Source: Trueperaceae bacterium
GTDB lineage: Bacteria; Deinococcota; Deinococci; Deinococcales; Trueperaceae
Reading direction: 5' to 3'
Length of the DNA: 5,911 nt
Assembly: GCA_007122815.1 (NCBI GenBank)
Contig: SKSV01000060.1
Coordinates: forward strand, 1 to 5,911
The notes beneath the pieces were generated by a model, which did not search any database, had not been told where the DNA came from, and worked only from the letters and a program-made list of their open reading frames with translations. A program made the position numbers and the translations under genes. This document shows, in pieces, positions 1 to 5,911 of this stretch (position 1 is the stretch's first letter; every line of letters starts with the position of its first letter).

Positions 1-767
1 ATCGGGTTGCGGGCGAAGTCGTACGCGTGGAGCGCGTACCCGTCCTCGAGCGCCATGGGAAGCACGTTCTTGCCGAAGTCGTGATCCGATTCCCGCCTCA
101 TCGCGTCCTTGCGCAGCAGCTCCAGCAGCTTGTCCTTGGTGAACACGTAGTTGCCCATCGAGGCGAGACAGACGTCGTCGCGCCCGGGGATCGGCCGGGG
201 GTCCTCGGGCTTCTCGAGGAACTCCGTTATGCGCCAATCACTGTCGACCTGCAGGATGCCGAAGCGTCTGCCGTCCTCGAGCGGCGTCGGGTAGGCGGCG
301 ATGGTGACGTCCGCAGCGTTGTGGAGGTGGTACTCGATCATGTGCGAGATGTCCATCTTGTAGATGTGATCACCGCTGAAGACCGCCACCAGGTCCGCGC
401 CGGCGTTCTCGATCAGGTGGATGTTCTGGTAGATGGCGTCGGCGGTTCCCCGGTACCACTCCGCACCGAGCTCCTCGTAGAGGTACATCTGCGCCGGTGC
501 CAGGGTGATGAAGTAATCGGTGAGGAAGCTGCCGAAGCGCCAGTTGCGCTGGATGTGCTCGGTCAACGACTGCGCCTTGAACTGAGTGAGTATGAACATG
601 CCGTAGATACCGCTGTTGATCATGTTGTTGAGCGCGAAGTCGATGATCCGGTACTTGCTCCCGAAAGGCACCGCTGGTTTGGTGCGCTGCCAGGTGAGCG
701 GGTGCAGGCGGGTGCCCTTCCCGCCCGCGAGGACCATGCCGACGGTCTTCACAGAACGTGTGCGCAT
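1..767 (-). CDS. glgC: Glucose-1-phosphate adenylyltransferase (ADP-glucose pyrophosphorylase), N-terminal part, cut by the left edge
   Basis: Makes ADP-glucose and pyrophosphate from ATP and glucose-1-phosphate, the committed step of bacterial glycogen synthesis in the cytoplasm. My translation of the minus strand from the ATG at 767-765 gives 255 codons without a stop; full GlgC is usually a little over 400 residues, so the rest of the catalytic domain and the C-terminal beta-helix lie outside. Visible motifs in order: nucleotide-binding loop [11 protein letters not shown] at residues 15-25, [15 protein letters not shown] at about 30-44, [12 protein letters not shown] at 104-115, the GDHIYKMD metal/catalytic segment at 132-139 with D133, GRRFGIL at 166-172, and the sugar-phosphate-binding EKP at 185-187. 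The start is supported by an AGGAGG Shine-Dalgarno ten bases upstream; the next in-frame ATG (residue 11) lies too close to the nucleotide loop. Transcribed divergently from rlmN. The family call is secure; which metabolite activates this enzyme cannot be read from this part. Confidence 0.96.
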   Translation of the reverse strand, partial: MRTRSVKTVGMVLAGGKGTRLHPLTWQRTKPAVPFGSKYRIIDFALNNMINSGIYGMFILTQFKAQSLTEHIQRNWRFGSFLTDYFITLAPAQMYLYEELGAEWYRGTADAIYQNIHLIENAGADLVAVFSGDHIYKMDISHMIEYHLHNAADVTIAAYPTPLEDGRRFGILQVDSDWRITEFLEKPEDPRPIPGRDDVCLASMGNYVFTKDKLLELLRKDAMRRESDHDFGKNVLPMALEDGYALHAYDFARNP

Positions 768-903
768 CGTGAACCGACCTCCTCGCCGAGTGTCGAGTGC
801 ACGGCCGCGGCGCTCGAGGCGCCCCGGCTCGCTGGTGTCTCGGGACGAACGTGTCGACCATGCTACCTCGCGCTCGTTCGCGAACGCGCTAGCCTTGCTT
901 ACC
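768..903. promoter_or_regulatory. Divergent glgC/rlmN intergenic region with candidate promoter elements
   Basis: This 136-bp stretch must hold the start signals of both divergent genes. Seen directly: a minus-strand TAGCAT (865-860) that could be the glgC -10 box, giving a leader of roughly 85 nt; a plus-strand TAGCCT (890-895) eight bases before the rlmN GTG that could be a -10 for a leaderless or near-leaderless rlmN mRNA; a perfect 12-bp palindrome CGTTCGCGAACG (875-886) between the two boxes; and a small GGCGC/GCGCC inverted repeat (809-823) within the presumed glgC leader. No convincing -35 hexamer accompanies either box. Promoter assignment is inference from position and the TAnnnT pattern only. 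Confidence 0.35.
778..783 (-). promoter_or_regulatory. Shine-Dalgarno of glgC
   Basis: On the minus strand AGGAGG lies ten bases before the glgC ATG. It is the strongest ribosome binding site in the window and decides the glgC start. It abuts the upstream arm of a possible hairpin that would enclose the start codon (see findings). Confidence 0.8.
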
Positions 904-1983
904 GTGGAGCCTCGCCCCTGCCTGCTCGACCTGCCGCCCGCGGAGCTTCCCGTGCCTAGCGGGGCGGGTGAGTATCGGGCCCGGCAGCTCGCGAGCTGGC
1001 TCTACCAGCGCGGTGAGCGAGACACCGTTGCCATGACCGACCTGCCGACCGCCTGGCGGGCCGAGCTGGCCGAGCGCTGGCGCGTCGATCCCTTCGAGCG
1101 CGCCGAGCGTTTCCCCAGCGTCGACGGGAGCGTCCGGTACCTCTTCACGCTGAGCGACTCTCAGCGCACCGAAGCCGTCTACATGCCGTACCGCGGCCGG
1201 AAGACGGTGTGCGTGTCGTCGATGGTCGGATGTCCTGCCGGATGCGCCTTCTGCGCCACGGGCGCGCTGGGGTTCGGCCGCAACCTCAGCCGTGGCGAGA
1301 TCGTCGGACAGCTCCTGGCGGTCGCCTGGCACGAGGGCTTCGCTCCACTGGAGCTTCGCAACGTGGTGCTCATGGGCATGGGTGAGGCGCTGCTGAACTA
1401 CGACGCCGCCATCGGCGCCATCCGCACGATGGTCGCGTCCGAGGCGCTCGGGATCTCGCCGCGCCGGGTGACGCTGTCCACCGTAGGGCTGCCGAGCCGG
1501 ATCCGCCGCTTGGCATCGGAGGGGCTCCCGCTGGTCTTGGCGGTGAGCCTCCACGCTCCGGACGACGCCACCAGACGCAGCATCATCCCGACCGCGCACG
1601 CCTATCCGGTCGCCGACATCGTGGCTTCGTTGCGCGACTGGCAGGCCGCTGGCGGACGCCGCGTGACCATCGAGTACACGATGCTCGACGGCGTGAACGA
1701 CGCTCACTGGCAGGCCCGGGCGCTCGCCGCGTTGCTCGAGGGCCTGGTGGTCCACGTGAACCTGATCCCCTTCAACCCCTGGAAGGGGTCCGGGTTCCGC
1801 TCCTCTCCCAAGGAGCGCATCGACGCGTTCGCGCGCGTGCTGGAGGGTGAGCGCGTGCGTACCTCGGTGCGCTTCTCGCGCGGGCGCGACGCGGGTGCGG
1901 CGTGCGGCCAGCTCGCCCTCGGCGGCTCGGGACGGGCGGACCCGGCGAGCGCTCGGCGCCAGCGTGCGGCGACCGCGAGCTGA
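904..1983 (+). CDS. rlmN: Dual-specificity 23S rRNA / tRNA adenine-C2 methyltransferase (radical SAM)
   Basis: Methylates C2 of A2503 in 23S rRNA and, in studied homologues, A37 of some tRNAs, using a radical SAM mechanism with a methylated cysteine intermediate. With the GTG at 904 the protein has 359 residues, normal for RlmN. The N-terminal RNA-binding region ([28 protein letters not shown]) is followed by the [4Fe-4S] motif CPAGCAFC with C110, C114 and C117, by [11 protein letters not shown], and by [13 protein letters not shown] and GAACGQL near the C-terminus. E90, C103 and C334 align by spacing with E. coli E105, C118 and C355; C334 is the expected methyl-carrying cysteine. The open frame reaches back to 616, but that extension is antisense to glgC and unlike the family, so GTG904 (or TTG895) is preferred; there is no clear Shine-Dalgarno. 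Odd: the conserved GEP reads GEA here. A 25-residue tail of low conservation follows C334. Confidence 0.93.
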   Translation: MEPRPCLLDLPPAELPVPSGAGEYRARQLASWLYQRGERDTVAMTDLPTAWRAELAERWRVDPFERAERFPSVDGSVRYLFTLSDSQRTEAVYMPYRGRKTVCVSSMVGCPAGCAFCATGALGFGRNLSRGEIVGQLLAVAWHEGFAPLELRNVVLMGMGEALLNYDAAIGAIRTMVASEALGISPRRVTLSTVGLPSRIRRLASEGLPLVLAVSLHAPDDATRRSIIPTAHAYPVADIVASLRDWQAAGGRRVTIEYTMLDGVNDAHWQARALAALLEGLVVHVNLIPFNPWKGSGFRSSPKERIDAFARVLEGERVRTSVRFSRGRDAGAACGQLALGGSGRADPASARRQRAATAS

Positions 1984-2118
1984 CCCCACACGTACGTGCT
2001 GGACGACCGGTGCGGCATTTCACAGGTCTTGGGCGGGGGCGTCGGGTACAGTGTCCACCACGAAGCATCGTCACGCGCGTCAGTCTGAGTCGGAGCGCGC
2101 AGCGATTCGGAGGCAGGC
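1984..2118 (+). promoter_or_regulatory. rlmN-TPR intergenic region with possible promoter and a Shine-Dalgarno
   Basis: The 135-bp gap before the TPR gene contains a possible -10 box, TACAGT at 2047-2052, without a good -35 at normal spacing; it would give a leader of about 60 nt. A GGAGG at 2109-2113, five bases before the ATG at 2119, is a clear ribosome binding site. A 10-bp palindrome CACGTACGTG (1989-1998) sits just after the rlmN stop, but there is no stem-loop with a T-run, so I cannot place an intrinsic terminator for rlmN and read-through into the cluster is possible. Confidence 0.4.
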
Positions 2119-3648
2119 ATGACAACGGAGAACGTGAAGCGAAGCGTACTGGCGCTCGCGGTTGCCCTCGCAACGGTGCTGCTCGCCGTCGCGACGGCCC
2201 AGTCGTCGGTCGCGGAGCTGCGCGCGGCCGTCGAAGAGCGGCCCCAAGACGCCGAGCTGTGGACGCGGCTCGGCAACGCCGCCTACGAGTCCGACGACCT
2301 GGACACCGCCAGGGACGCGTACCTCGAGGCGATCGCGCTCGACTACTTGCTCGGTGACGCGCACTACGGGCTGGGCTTGGTCGAGTTCGCCAGCGGCGAC
2401 TACCAGGGCGCGCTCTTCGCCTTCACCGAGGTGACCCGGTTGTTCGCCGACCGTTTCGACGGACACTACAACCGCGCCGTCACGCTCGCCACGCTGCGTC
2501 GCCCCGTTGAGTCCGCCGCGGCGTTCCGCGCGGCGCTCGCGGCCGCGGAGCCCGAAGCGACGCGGATGGACCGCCTCAACGCCCACGTGGGCCTGGCGGG
2601 GCAGCTGGTGCTGGTGGAGGAGTACGAGGCCGCCGCAGCTGCTTTCGCTGACGCGTTGCAGATCGAGCCGGACGACATCGACTTGGCCTACAACCGCGGC
2701 GCGGCGCTGGTGGCTGCGGGCCGAGGCTTGGAGGCCTTGGCCGAGCTGACCGACGTCGAGTCGCGCACGGGGGACTACAGGTTCAGTGTGCTCATCGCCG
2801 AGGTCTACGTCGACCAAGGCCAGGTCGACTTCGCGCTGCGCGCCCTGGAGCGCGCGGTGCGTAAGGCCAACGAGGCCTCCGACCCGGTCGGCGAGGCGAA
2901 CTCACTGGTCGCCCTCGGCGAGCTCCAGAGGGGTTTGGGGCGCGAGCGTGAAGCGGCCCAGTCCTTCGAACGCGCCGCTGAGATCGACCCTGCCTCGTGG
3001 GAGGCGCGCTACAACCTCGGCATAAGCCTGCTCACGGCCGGGCAGACGCGCGCCGCGCTCGCGCCGCTGGAGGAAGCCGCCCGGTTGCAAGAGGTCGGTA
3101 TCGAGTCGCAGCTGGCCCTCGCCGGCGCGTACGACCAGCTCGGCATGACCAGCCAGGCTGTCGCTGCGGCTCAGGACGTCTTGGAGCGCAGTACCGCCGC
3201 TGAGACGGAGGCTCAGGCCCAGGCCCGCTTCGTGATCGGGCGCGGTCTGTACTTGCAAGGTGACTACGCTGGCGCTGCCAACCAGTTCGCCATGGTGGTC
3301 CAGGCGCGTCCAGGAAGCGCCTCCGCCCAGCTGTGGGCGGGCCTGGCGCAGTACATGCAGGAGGACTACGAGGGCGCCGCCCTCTTCTACGAGAGAGCGG
3401 TTCAGCTCGACCCGAACTCCGCCGAGGCGCGCGTGAACCTGGGAGCCGCCTACCTCGCCTCCGAGCGCTACGGCGACGCCGAGAGCGTCTACGGTCTGCT
3501 GGTGCAGCAGAACCCACAGGACGCGGAGAGCCACTACAACCTCGGTTGGGCGCTCTACGCACAGCAGCAGGACGAGGACGCGCGCATCGCCTGGTCGGCC
3601 GCGTGCCAGTTGGGGTACCAGGCTGGTTGCACGGCACCACGCCAATGA
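2119..3648 (+). CDS. Exported TPR-repeat protein
   Basis: A 509-residue protein of unknown specific function, built almost entirely of tetratricopeptide repeats, which form a superhelical surface for protein-protein contacts. Residues 1-27 look like a Sec signal peptide: K7 and R8, a hydrophobic stretch at about 10-24, and an ATA motif (25-27) suggesting cleavage before Q28, so the protein should act in the periplasm or envelope. From about residue 45 to the end I count around 13 TPR units of about 34 residues, with typical cores such as WTRLGNAAYESDDLDTA, ARYNLGISLLTAGQ and SHYNLGWALYAQQQ; units 3-7 are more diverged. The only two cysteines, C496 and C504, lie in the last 14 residues. The start is supported by GGAGG five bases upstream. 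The next gene, for a SPOR protein, follows after 21 bp, which suggests a shared envelope role, perhaps as a scaffold for peptidoglycan or outer-membrane assembly; that role is inference. The TPR assignment is secure, the function is not. Confidence 0.9.
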   Translation: MTTENVKRSVLALAVALATVLLAVATAQSSVAELRAAVEERPQDAELWTRLGNAAYESDDLDTARDAYLEAIALDYLLGDAHYGLGLVEFASGDYQGALFAFTEVTRLFADRFDGHYNRAVTLATLRRPVESAAAFRAALAAAEPEATRMDRLNAHVGLAGQLVLVEEYEAAAAAFADALQIEPDDIDLAYNRGAALVAAGRGLEALAELTDVESRTGDYRFSVLIAEVYVDQGQVDFALRALERAVRKANEASDPVGEANSLVALGELQRGLGREREAAQSFERAAEIDPASWEARYNLGISLLTAGQTRAALAPLEEAARLQEVGIESQLALAGAYDQLGMTSQAVAAAQDVLERSTAAETEAQAQARFVIGRGLYLQGDYAGAANQFAMVVQARPGSASAQLWAGLAQYMQEDYEGAALFYERAVQLDPNSAEARVNLGAAYLASERYGDAESVYGLLVQQNPQDAESHYNLGWALYAQQQDEDARIAWSAACQLGYQAGCTAPRQ

Positions 3649-3657
3649 CGGACGCGC

Positions 3658-3663
3658 TACCAT
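3658..3663 (+). promoter_or_regulatory. Possible leaderless -10 box of the SPOR gene
   Basis: TACCAT ends exactly six bases before the A of the ATG at 3670, so if that A is +1 the hexamer occupies -12 to -7. This is the TAnnnT spacing described for leaderless genes in Deinococcus. The only SD-like bases, AAGG at 3664-3667, lie two bases from the ATG, too close for normal use. No good -35 is visible. If it is active, this promoter would let the SPOR-rex pair be transcribed apart from the TPR gene. Confidence 0.45.
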
Positions 3664-3669
3664 AAGGCC

Positions 3670-4776
3670 ATGGACTGGCTGCGACGGAACTGGCCCGACC
3701 TCGCCATCGGCATCGCGCTGGTCGCGGTCATCGCGGGCATAGTCGCGACGCTCTTGACGGGCGGCTCGTTCTTCGCCTTCGGTCCCGAGCAACCGACCGC
3801 TCCGCCGGCCCCGCCCGCCGTCACAGCGCCCGACGCTCCGCCGGGCGTCACGCCCGATCCGGTGCCGGATACCGCCGATGCGTTGCTCGACGCGGGAATC
3901 GAGGGCGAAGGGCCGGACGTGGCCGAGCTTCCGCCCGTGCAGCCTGGGGTCGCGGTCCTGGCGCCCGACGGCACACCGGCCGACGAGACGACGCCGGCTC
4001 CGAGCCCGGTGGCGCCCGAGCCCGACACGCCACCGGCAGCCGAGCCTGCTCCCGACGCGACGCCCGATCCCGCACCGCCGACCGAGACGCCCGCTCCAGT
4101 GGCTCCGGATGATGCGCCCGCGCCAGAGACCCCGGTGACCCCGCCTGAACCCGCTCCGACGGCTGCGCCGGGCACGCCGCTCCCCAGCCCGTCTAGCGAT
4201 CCCGAGGCGCCCTACCGCGTCTCGGTCGGAGCCTTCGGAGACCCCGAGAACGCCGAGCGCCAGGCAGATACCTTCCGGGCGGCCGGGTTCCCGGTCTTCA
4301 TTGGCACCCAGGACGACCTGACGATCGTCCTGGTAGGCCCCTACCAGGCCGAGTCCGAAGCCGTGGCGGTCGCATCGCGGATCCGTGCCGGCGATCACGG
4401 CATCGACCCGGTCATCTACCGCTACCGCCCGGACGCGGTGTCTGCTGCGAGCTCCACCCCGGCGCCCGCGCCGACACCCGCGCCCGCGCCGACACCCGCG
4501 CCCGCGCCGACACCCGCCACCGAACCAGCCCTCACGCCAGGCGAACCGACGGTGGTGGCGCCGCCCGCTGCGGGCCGCTACTTGCAGGTCGGCGCGTTCG
4601 GCTCGCCGGAGAGCGCGCAACCGCTCCGGGAGAGGCTGGCCAGCCTCGGCCTCGCCGCCAGCGAGGTGCGCGAGGACGGGCTCATCAAGCTCCTCGTCGG
4701 TCCGTTCGACCAGGCAGCGCTGGACGAAGCGAGGCAGCGCCTGACGGCACAGGGGATAGAGAGTTTCGTGCGCTGA
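3670..4776 (+). CDS. Membrane-anchored protein with two SPOR domains
   Basis: A 368-residue bitopic protein. A short N-terminus (MDWLRRNWPD) precedes a transmembrane helix at about residues 11-30, with the N-terminus in the cytoplasm by the positive-inside rule. Residues about 40-178 form a long, acidic, Pro/Ala/Thr-rich linker. Two SPOR domains follow: about 181-252 (YRVSVGAFGDPENAERQADTF... ending VIYRY) and 303-368 (RYLQVGAFGSPESAQPLRERL... ending FVR). They are joined by a second Pro/Ala linker holding three identical APAPTP units. SPOR domains of the FtsN/DamX/RlpA type bind denuded glycan strands of septal peptidoglycan, so a cell-division or wall-remodelling role is likely. The linker would let the domains reach the wall from the membrane. 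No catalytic domain is present. It lies 21 bp after the TPR gene, and its stop overlaps the rex start in TGATG, implying coupled translation. Not recognisable as a specific named gene. Confidence 0.9.
   Translation: MDWLRRNWPDLAIGIALVAVIAGIVATLLTGGSFFAFGPEQPTAPPAPPAVTAPDAPPGVTPDPVPDTADALLDAGIEGEGPDVAELPPVQPGVAVLAPDGTPADETTPAPSPVAPEPDTPPAAEPAPDATPDPAPPTETPAPVAPDDAPAPETPVTPPEPAPTAAPGTPLPSPSSDPEAPYRVSVGAFGDPENAERQADTFRAAGFPVFIGTQDDLTIVLVGPYQAESEAVAVASRIRAGDHGIDPVIYRYRPDAVSAASSTPAPAPTPAPAPTPAPAPTPATEPALTPGEPTVVAPPAAGRYLQVGAFGSPESAQPLRERLASLGLAASEVREDGLIKLLVGPFDQAALDEARQRLTAQGIESFVR
4462..4515 (+). repeat. Three perfect 18-bp tandem repeats coding for APAPTP
   Basis: The unit GCGCCCGCGCCGACACCC occurs three times without a mismatch (4462-4479, 4480-4497, 4498-4515), in frame inside the linker between the two SPOR domains. 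Each copy adds six residues (APAPTP), so changes in copy number would alter linker length without breaking the frame. Confidence 0.92.
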
Positions 4777-5435
4777 TGGCGCCACTCGTGCCGCCAGCGA
4801 CCCTCGGCCGTCTCGTGACCTACCTGCGGGTCTTGACGGAGCTCGGTGCGGCTGGAACGGAGCGCGTCTCCTCCGACGAGCTCGGTGAGAGGGCTGGTAC
4901 CAGCGCCTTCCAGGTGCGTAAGGACCTGGCGACCTGTGGGCGGTTCGGTACGCGCGGCTCGGGTTACAGCGTGGCGACGCTCGATCGCGAGCTACGGCGA
5001 GTTCTGGGACTGACGCGGGAGTGGCCCGTGGCCATCGTCGGCATGGGGCGCCTGGGACAGGCGCTCGCCGACTACCCGAACTTCGGGGAGTTCGACTTCG
5101 TCTTACGTGGCGCCTTCGACGTAGATCCCGAGAAGGTGGGCATGGCCGCCGGGTCGCTCGTAGTGCGGCACCTTCGAGAACTGCCTGCAGCCGTGCGCGA
5201 CGAGGGCATACAGATGGCCTTCCTCACGGTCCCAGCGTCCGCTGCCCAGGACGCCGCGGACGAACTCGTCGCGGCGGGGGTGAGGGGGATCCTGAACTTC
5301 GCGCCCTCGGTGATCCACGTCTCGGACGGAGTGCGGGTCGAGGGCGTCGACTTCCTCGGAGGGCTTCAACGGCTCTCTTTCGCGCTCGGAGGCCAGCTGA
5401 CGCTGGCCTCCCGGCAGGTCGACCCCATGGCGTGA
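4776..5435 (+). CDS. rex: Redox-sensing transcriptional repressor Rex
   Basis: A dimeric repressor that binds operators when NADH/NAD+ is low and releases them on binding NADH, controlling respiratory and fermentative genes. The 219-residue length is normal. Residues about 5-80 form the winged-helix DNA-binding domain, with RLVTYLR at 12-18, VSSDELGERAG at 31-41 and the recognition segment FQVRKDL at 45-51. The Rossmann domain starts at W83 with the dinucleotide loop VGMGRLG (88-94), followed by ADYPNFG (98-104), FDVDPEKVG (114-122), VPASAAQDAADELVAAG (152-168), GILNFAP (171-177) and VEGVDFLGGL (188-197). The resemblance to Thermus aquaticus Rex is strong. The ATG at 4776 overlaps the SPOR stop by one base and gives the expected N-terminus; there is no strong Shine-Dalgarno, so translation is probably coupled to the SPOR gene. 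Odd: the normally S-Y-F-like stretch after RKDL is ATC, leaving one lone cysteine, C54. No full Rex operator is visible in the window. Confidence 0.96.
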   Translation: MAPLVPPATLGRLVTYLRVLTELGAAGTERVSSDELGERAGTSAFQVRKDLATCGRFGTRGSGYSVATLDRELRRVLGLTREWPVAIVGMGRLGQALADYPNFGEFDFVLRGAFDVDPEKVGMAAGSLVVRHLRELPAAVRDEGIQMAFLTVPASAAQDAADELVAAGVRGILNFAPSVIHVSDGVRVEGVDFLGGLQRLSFALGGQLTLASRQVDPMA

Positions 5436-5493
5436 GCCCAGCACTGGGGACGCGTGTGCAGCCGAGGTCGGCGACACGATATGGTGCCGCGTC
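5436..5493 (+). promoter_or_regulatory. rex-prenyl synthase gap with possible leaderless -10 box
   Basis: A 58-bp gap. TATGGT at 5480-5485 lies eight bases before the ATG at 5494, and no Shine-Dalgarno is present, so a leaderless or very short-leader transcript is possible. An imperfect palindrome, CCCAGCACTGGG (5437-5448), follows the rex stop directly; its loop is too short and it lacks a T-run, so it is not a convincing terminator. No Rex-box inverted repeat is seen. Confidence 0.35.
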
Positions 5494-5911
5494 ATGGTGC
5501 CTTTGATCTCCACTCAGCTAGACGAGTTCGAACGACTCATCGCTGCTGAGTTGCGCTCTGACGTCGCCTTCATCGAGGCGATAGGTGGCGACCTCGTGAC
5601 GGCCGGTGGGAAGCGCCTGCGTCCGAGCTTGGCGCTCCTAGCGGGCGAACTGCTGGGTGCGGACCGCGAGGAGACGATGAGCGTGGCGCTCGCGGTCGAA
5701 CTGCTCCACTCTGCTTCGCTCCTACACGACGACCTCATCGACGACGCCGACACCCGCCGCGGCGCGACGGCAGCCTTCCGGCGCTACGGCAACGTGGTCA
5801 GCGTGATGTCGGGAGACTTCATGCTCGCGCGGGTGTTGGGGATACTCGCGCGAGCCGGTTCGGCGGAGTTCACCGCGCTCATGTCCGAGACCGCAGCGCT
5901 CATCTGCGAGG
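5494..5911 (+). CDS. Polyprenyl diphosphate synthase (long-chain type), N-terminal part, cut by the right edge
   Basis: Adds isopentenyl diphosphate units in trans to an allylic starter, most likely to make the C35-C45 chain of menaquinone. My translation gives 139 complete codons from the ATG at 5494; the family is usually about 320-340 residues, so the second Asp-rich motif is not visible. Seen in order: GGKRLRP at residues 38-44 (isopentenyl diphosphate binding), VELLHSASLLH at 68-78, the first Asp-rich motif DDLID at 79-83 followed by DADTRRG, and SGDFMLARVL at about 106-115. Positions 5 and 4 before the motif are A74 and S75, small residues that in this family leave room for a long chain; bulky aromatics there mark short-chain synthases. 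The segment closely matches IspB-type octaprenyl synthases. It follows rex by 58 bp on the same strand, consistent with a respiratory-quinone role. Product length is inference. Confidence 0.93.
   Translation, partial: MVPLISTQLDEFERLIAAELRSDVAFIEAIGGDLVTAGGKRLRPSLALLAGELLGADREETMSVALAVELLHSASLLHDDLIDDADTRRGATAAFRRYGNVVSVMSGDFMLARVLGILARAGSAEFTALMSETAALICE

Noticed and set aside
748..773. TTCAC...GTGAA as a Rex operator at glgC
   Set aside because: The half-sites are in the opposite order to the Rex box (GTGAA...TTCAC) and are 16 bases apart instead of about six. It fits better as an RNA hairpin candidate.
616..903. N-terminal extension of rlmN from the ATG at 616
   Set aside because: It would overlap the 5' end of glgC on the other strand by about 150 bases and add 96 Arg/Pro-rich residues unlike any RlmN N-terminus. 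The family-like sequence begins near the GTG at 904.
27..959. Plus-strand open frame of 310 codons
   Set aside because: It is antisense to glgC, whose minus-strand translation matches the family throughout; the plus-strand product is low complexity and has no family features.
2006..2025. TTTCACAG as a Rex box upstream of the TPR gene
   Set aside because: Only one half-site resembles TTCACAA; the bases where the other half (TTGTGAA) should lie read ACCGGTG, so no inverted repeat is present.
2075..2100. GCGCG/CGCGC inverted repeat in the TPR leader as a riboswitch
   Set aside because: A five-base-pair CG-only stem with a 16-base loop is expected by chance at this base composition, and no known riboswitch core is recognisable.
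2902..4785. Very long open frame on the minus strand (627 codons)
   Set aside because: It lies antisense to the TPR, SPOR and rex genes, and its product is low-complexity Arg/Gly-rich without a recognisable domain. High GC content removes stops from the opposite strand. The plus-strand frames have clear domains.
5437..5448. CCCAGCACTGGG as a terminator of rex
   Set aside because: The stem is four to five base pairs with a two- to four-base loop and no T-run follows, so it does not fit an intrinsic terminator.

Overview
The window is high-GC, gene-dense chromosomal DNA that looks like a member of the Deinococcota, possibly a Truepera-like lineage. The main evidence is the Rex protein, which resembles the Thermus aquaticus Rex closely from memory (RLVTYLR, FQVRKDL, VGMGRLGQALADYP, FDVDPEKVG). 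Two further hints are several starts without a Shine-Dalgarno but with a TAnnnT box 6 to 8 nt upstream, as in the leaderless mRNAs common in Deinococcus, and a long-chain polyprenyl synthase. The phylum is an inference; no search was run. I see no tRNA, rRNA, CRISPR array, insertion sequence or prophage.

Layout. Positions 1-767 (minus strand) hold the N-terminal 255 codons of glgC (ADP-glucose pyrophosphorylase), which runs off the left edge. A 136-bp divergent intergenic region (768-903) separates it from rlmN (904-1983, plus strand), which encodes the 23S rRNA/tRNA A2 methyltransferase. After a 135-bp gap carrying a possible promoter comes a plus-strand cluster. It contains an exported protein with about 13 TPR repeats (2119-3648), a membrane-anchored protein with two SPOR domains (3670-4776), the NADH/NAD+-sensing repressor rex (4776-5435, overlapping the SPOR gene by one base) and the first 139 codons of a polyprenyl diphosphate synthase gene (from 5494, cut by the right edge).

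How the genes fit together. The TPR and SPOR proteins look like cell-envelope factors, the first exported and the second able to reach peptidoglycan through a long Pro/Ala linker. rex and the prenyl synthase suggest a respiratory theme: Rex reads the NADH/NAD+ ratio, and the synthase probably makes the menaquinone side chain. Tight spacing and the TGATG overlap suggest co-transcription of at least SPOR and rex, although possible leaderless promoters sit directly before the SPOR and prenyl-synthase genes. rlmN and glgC are housekeeping neighbours with no evident functional link.

I found no convincing undescribed system. The points worth a second look are the TAnnnT boxes at SD-less starts, a lone Cys in the Rex DNA-binding domain, a Pro-to-Ala change in the RlmN GEP motif, and a Cys pair at the end of the TPR protein.
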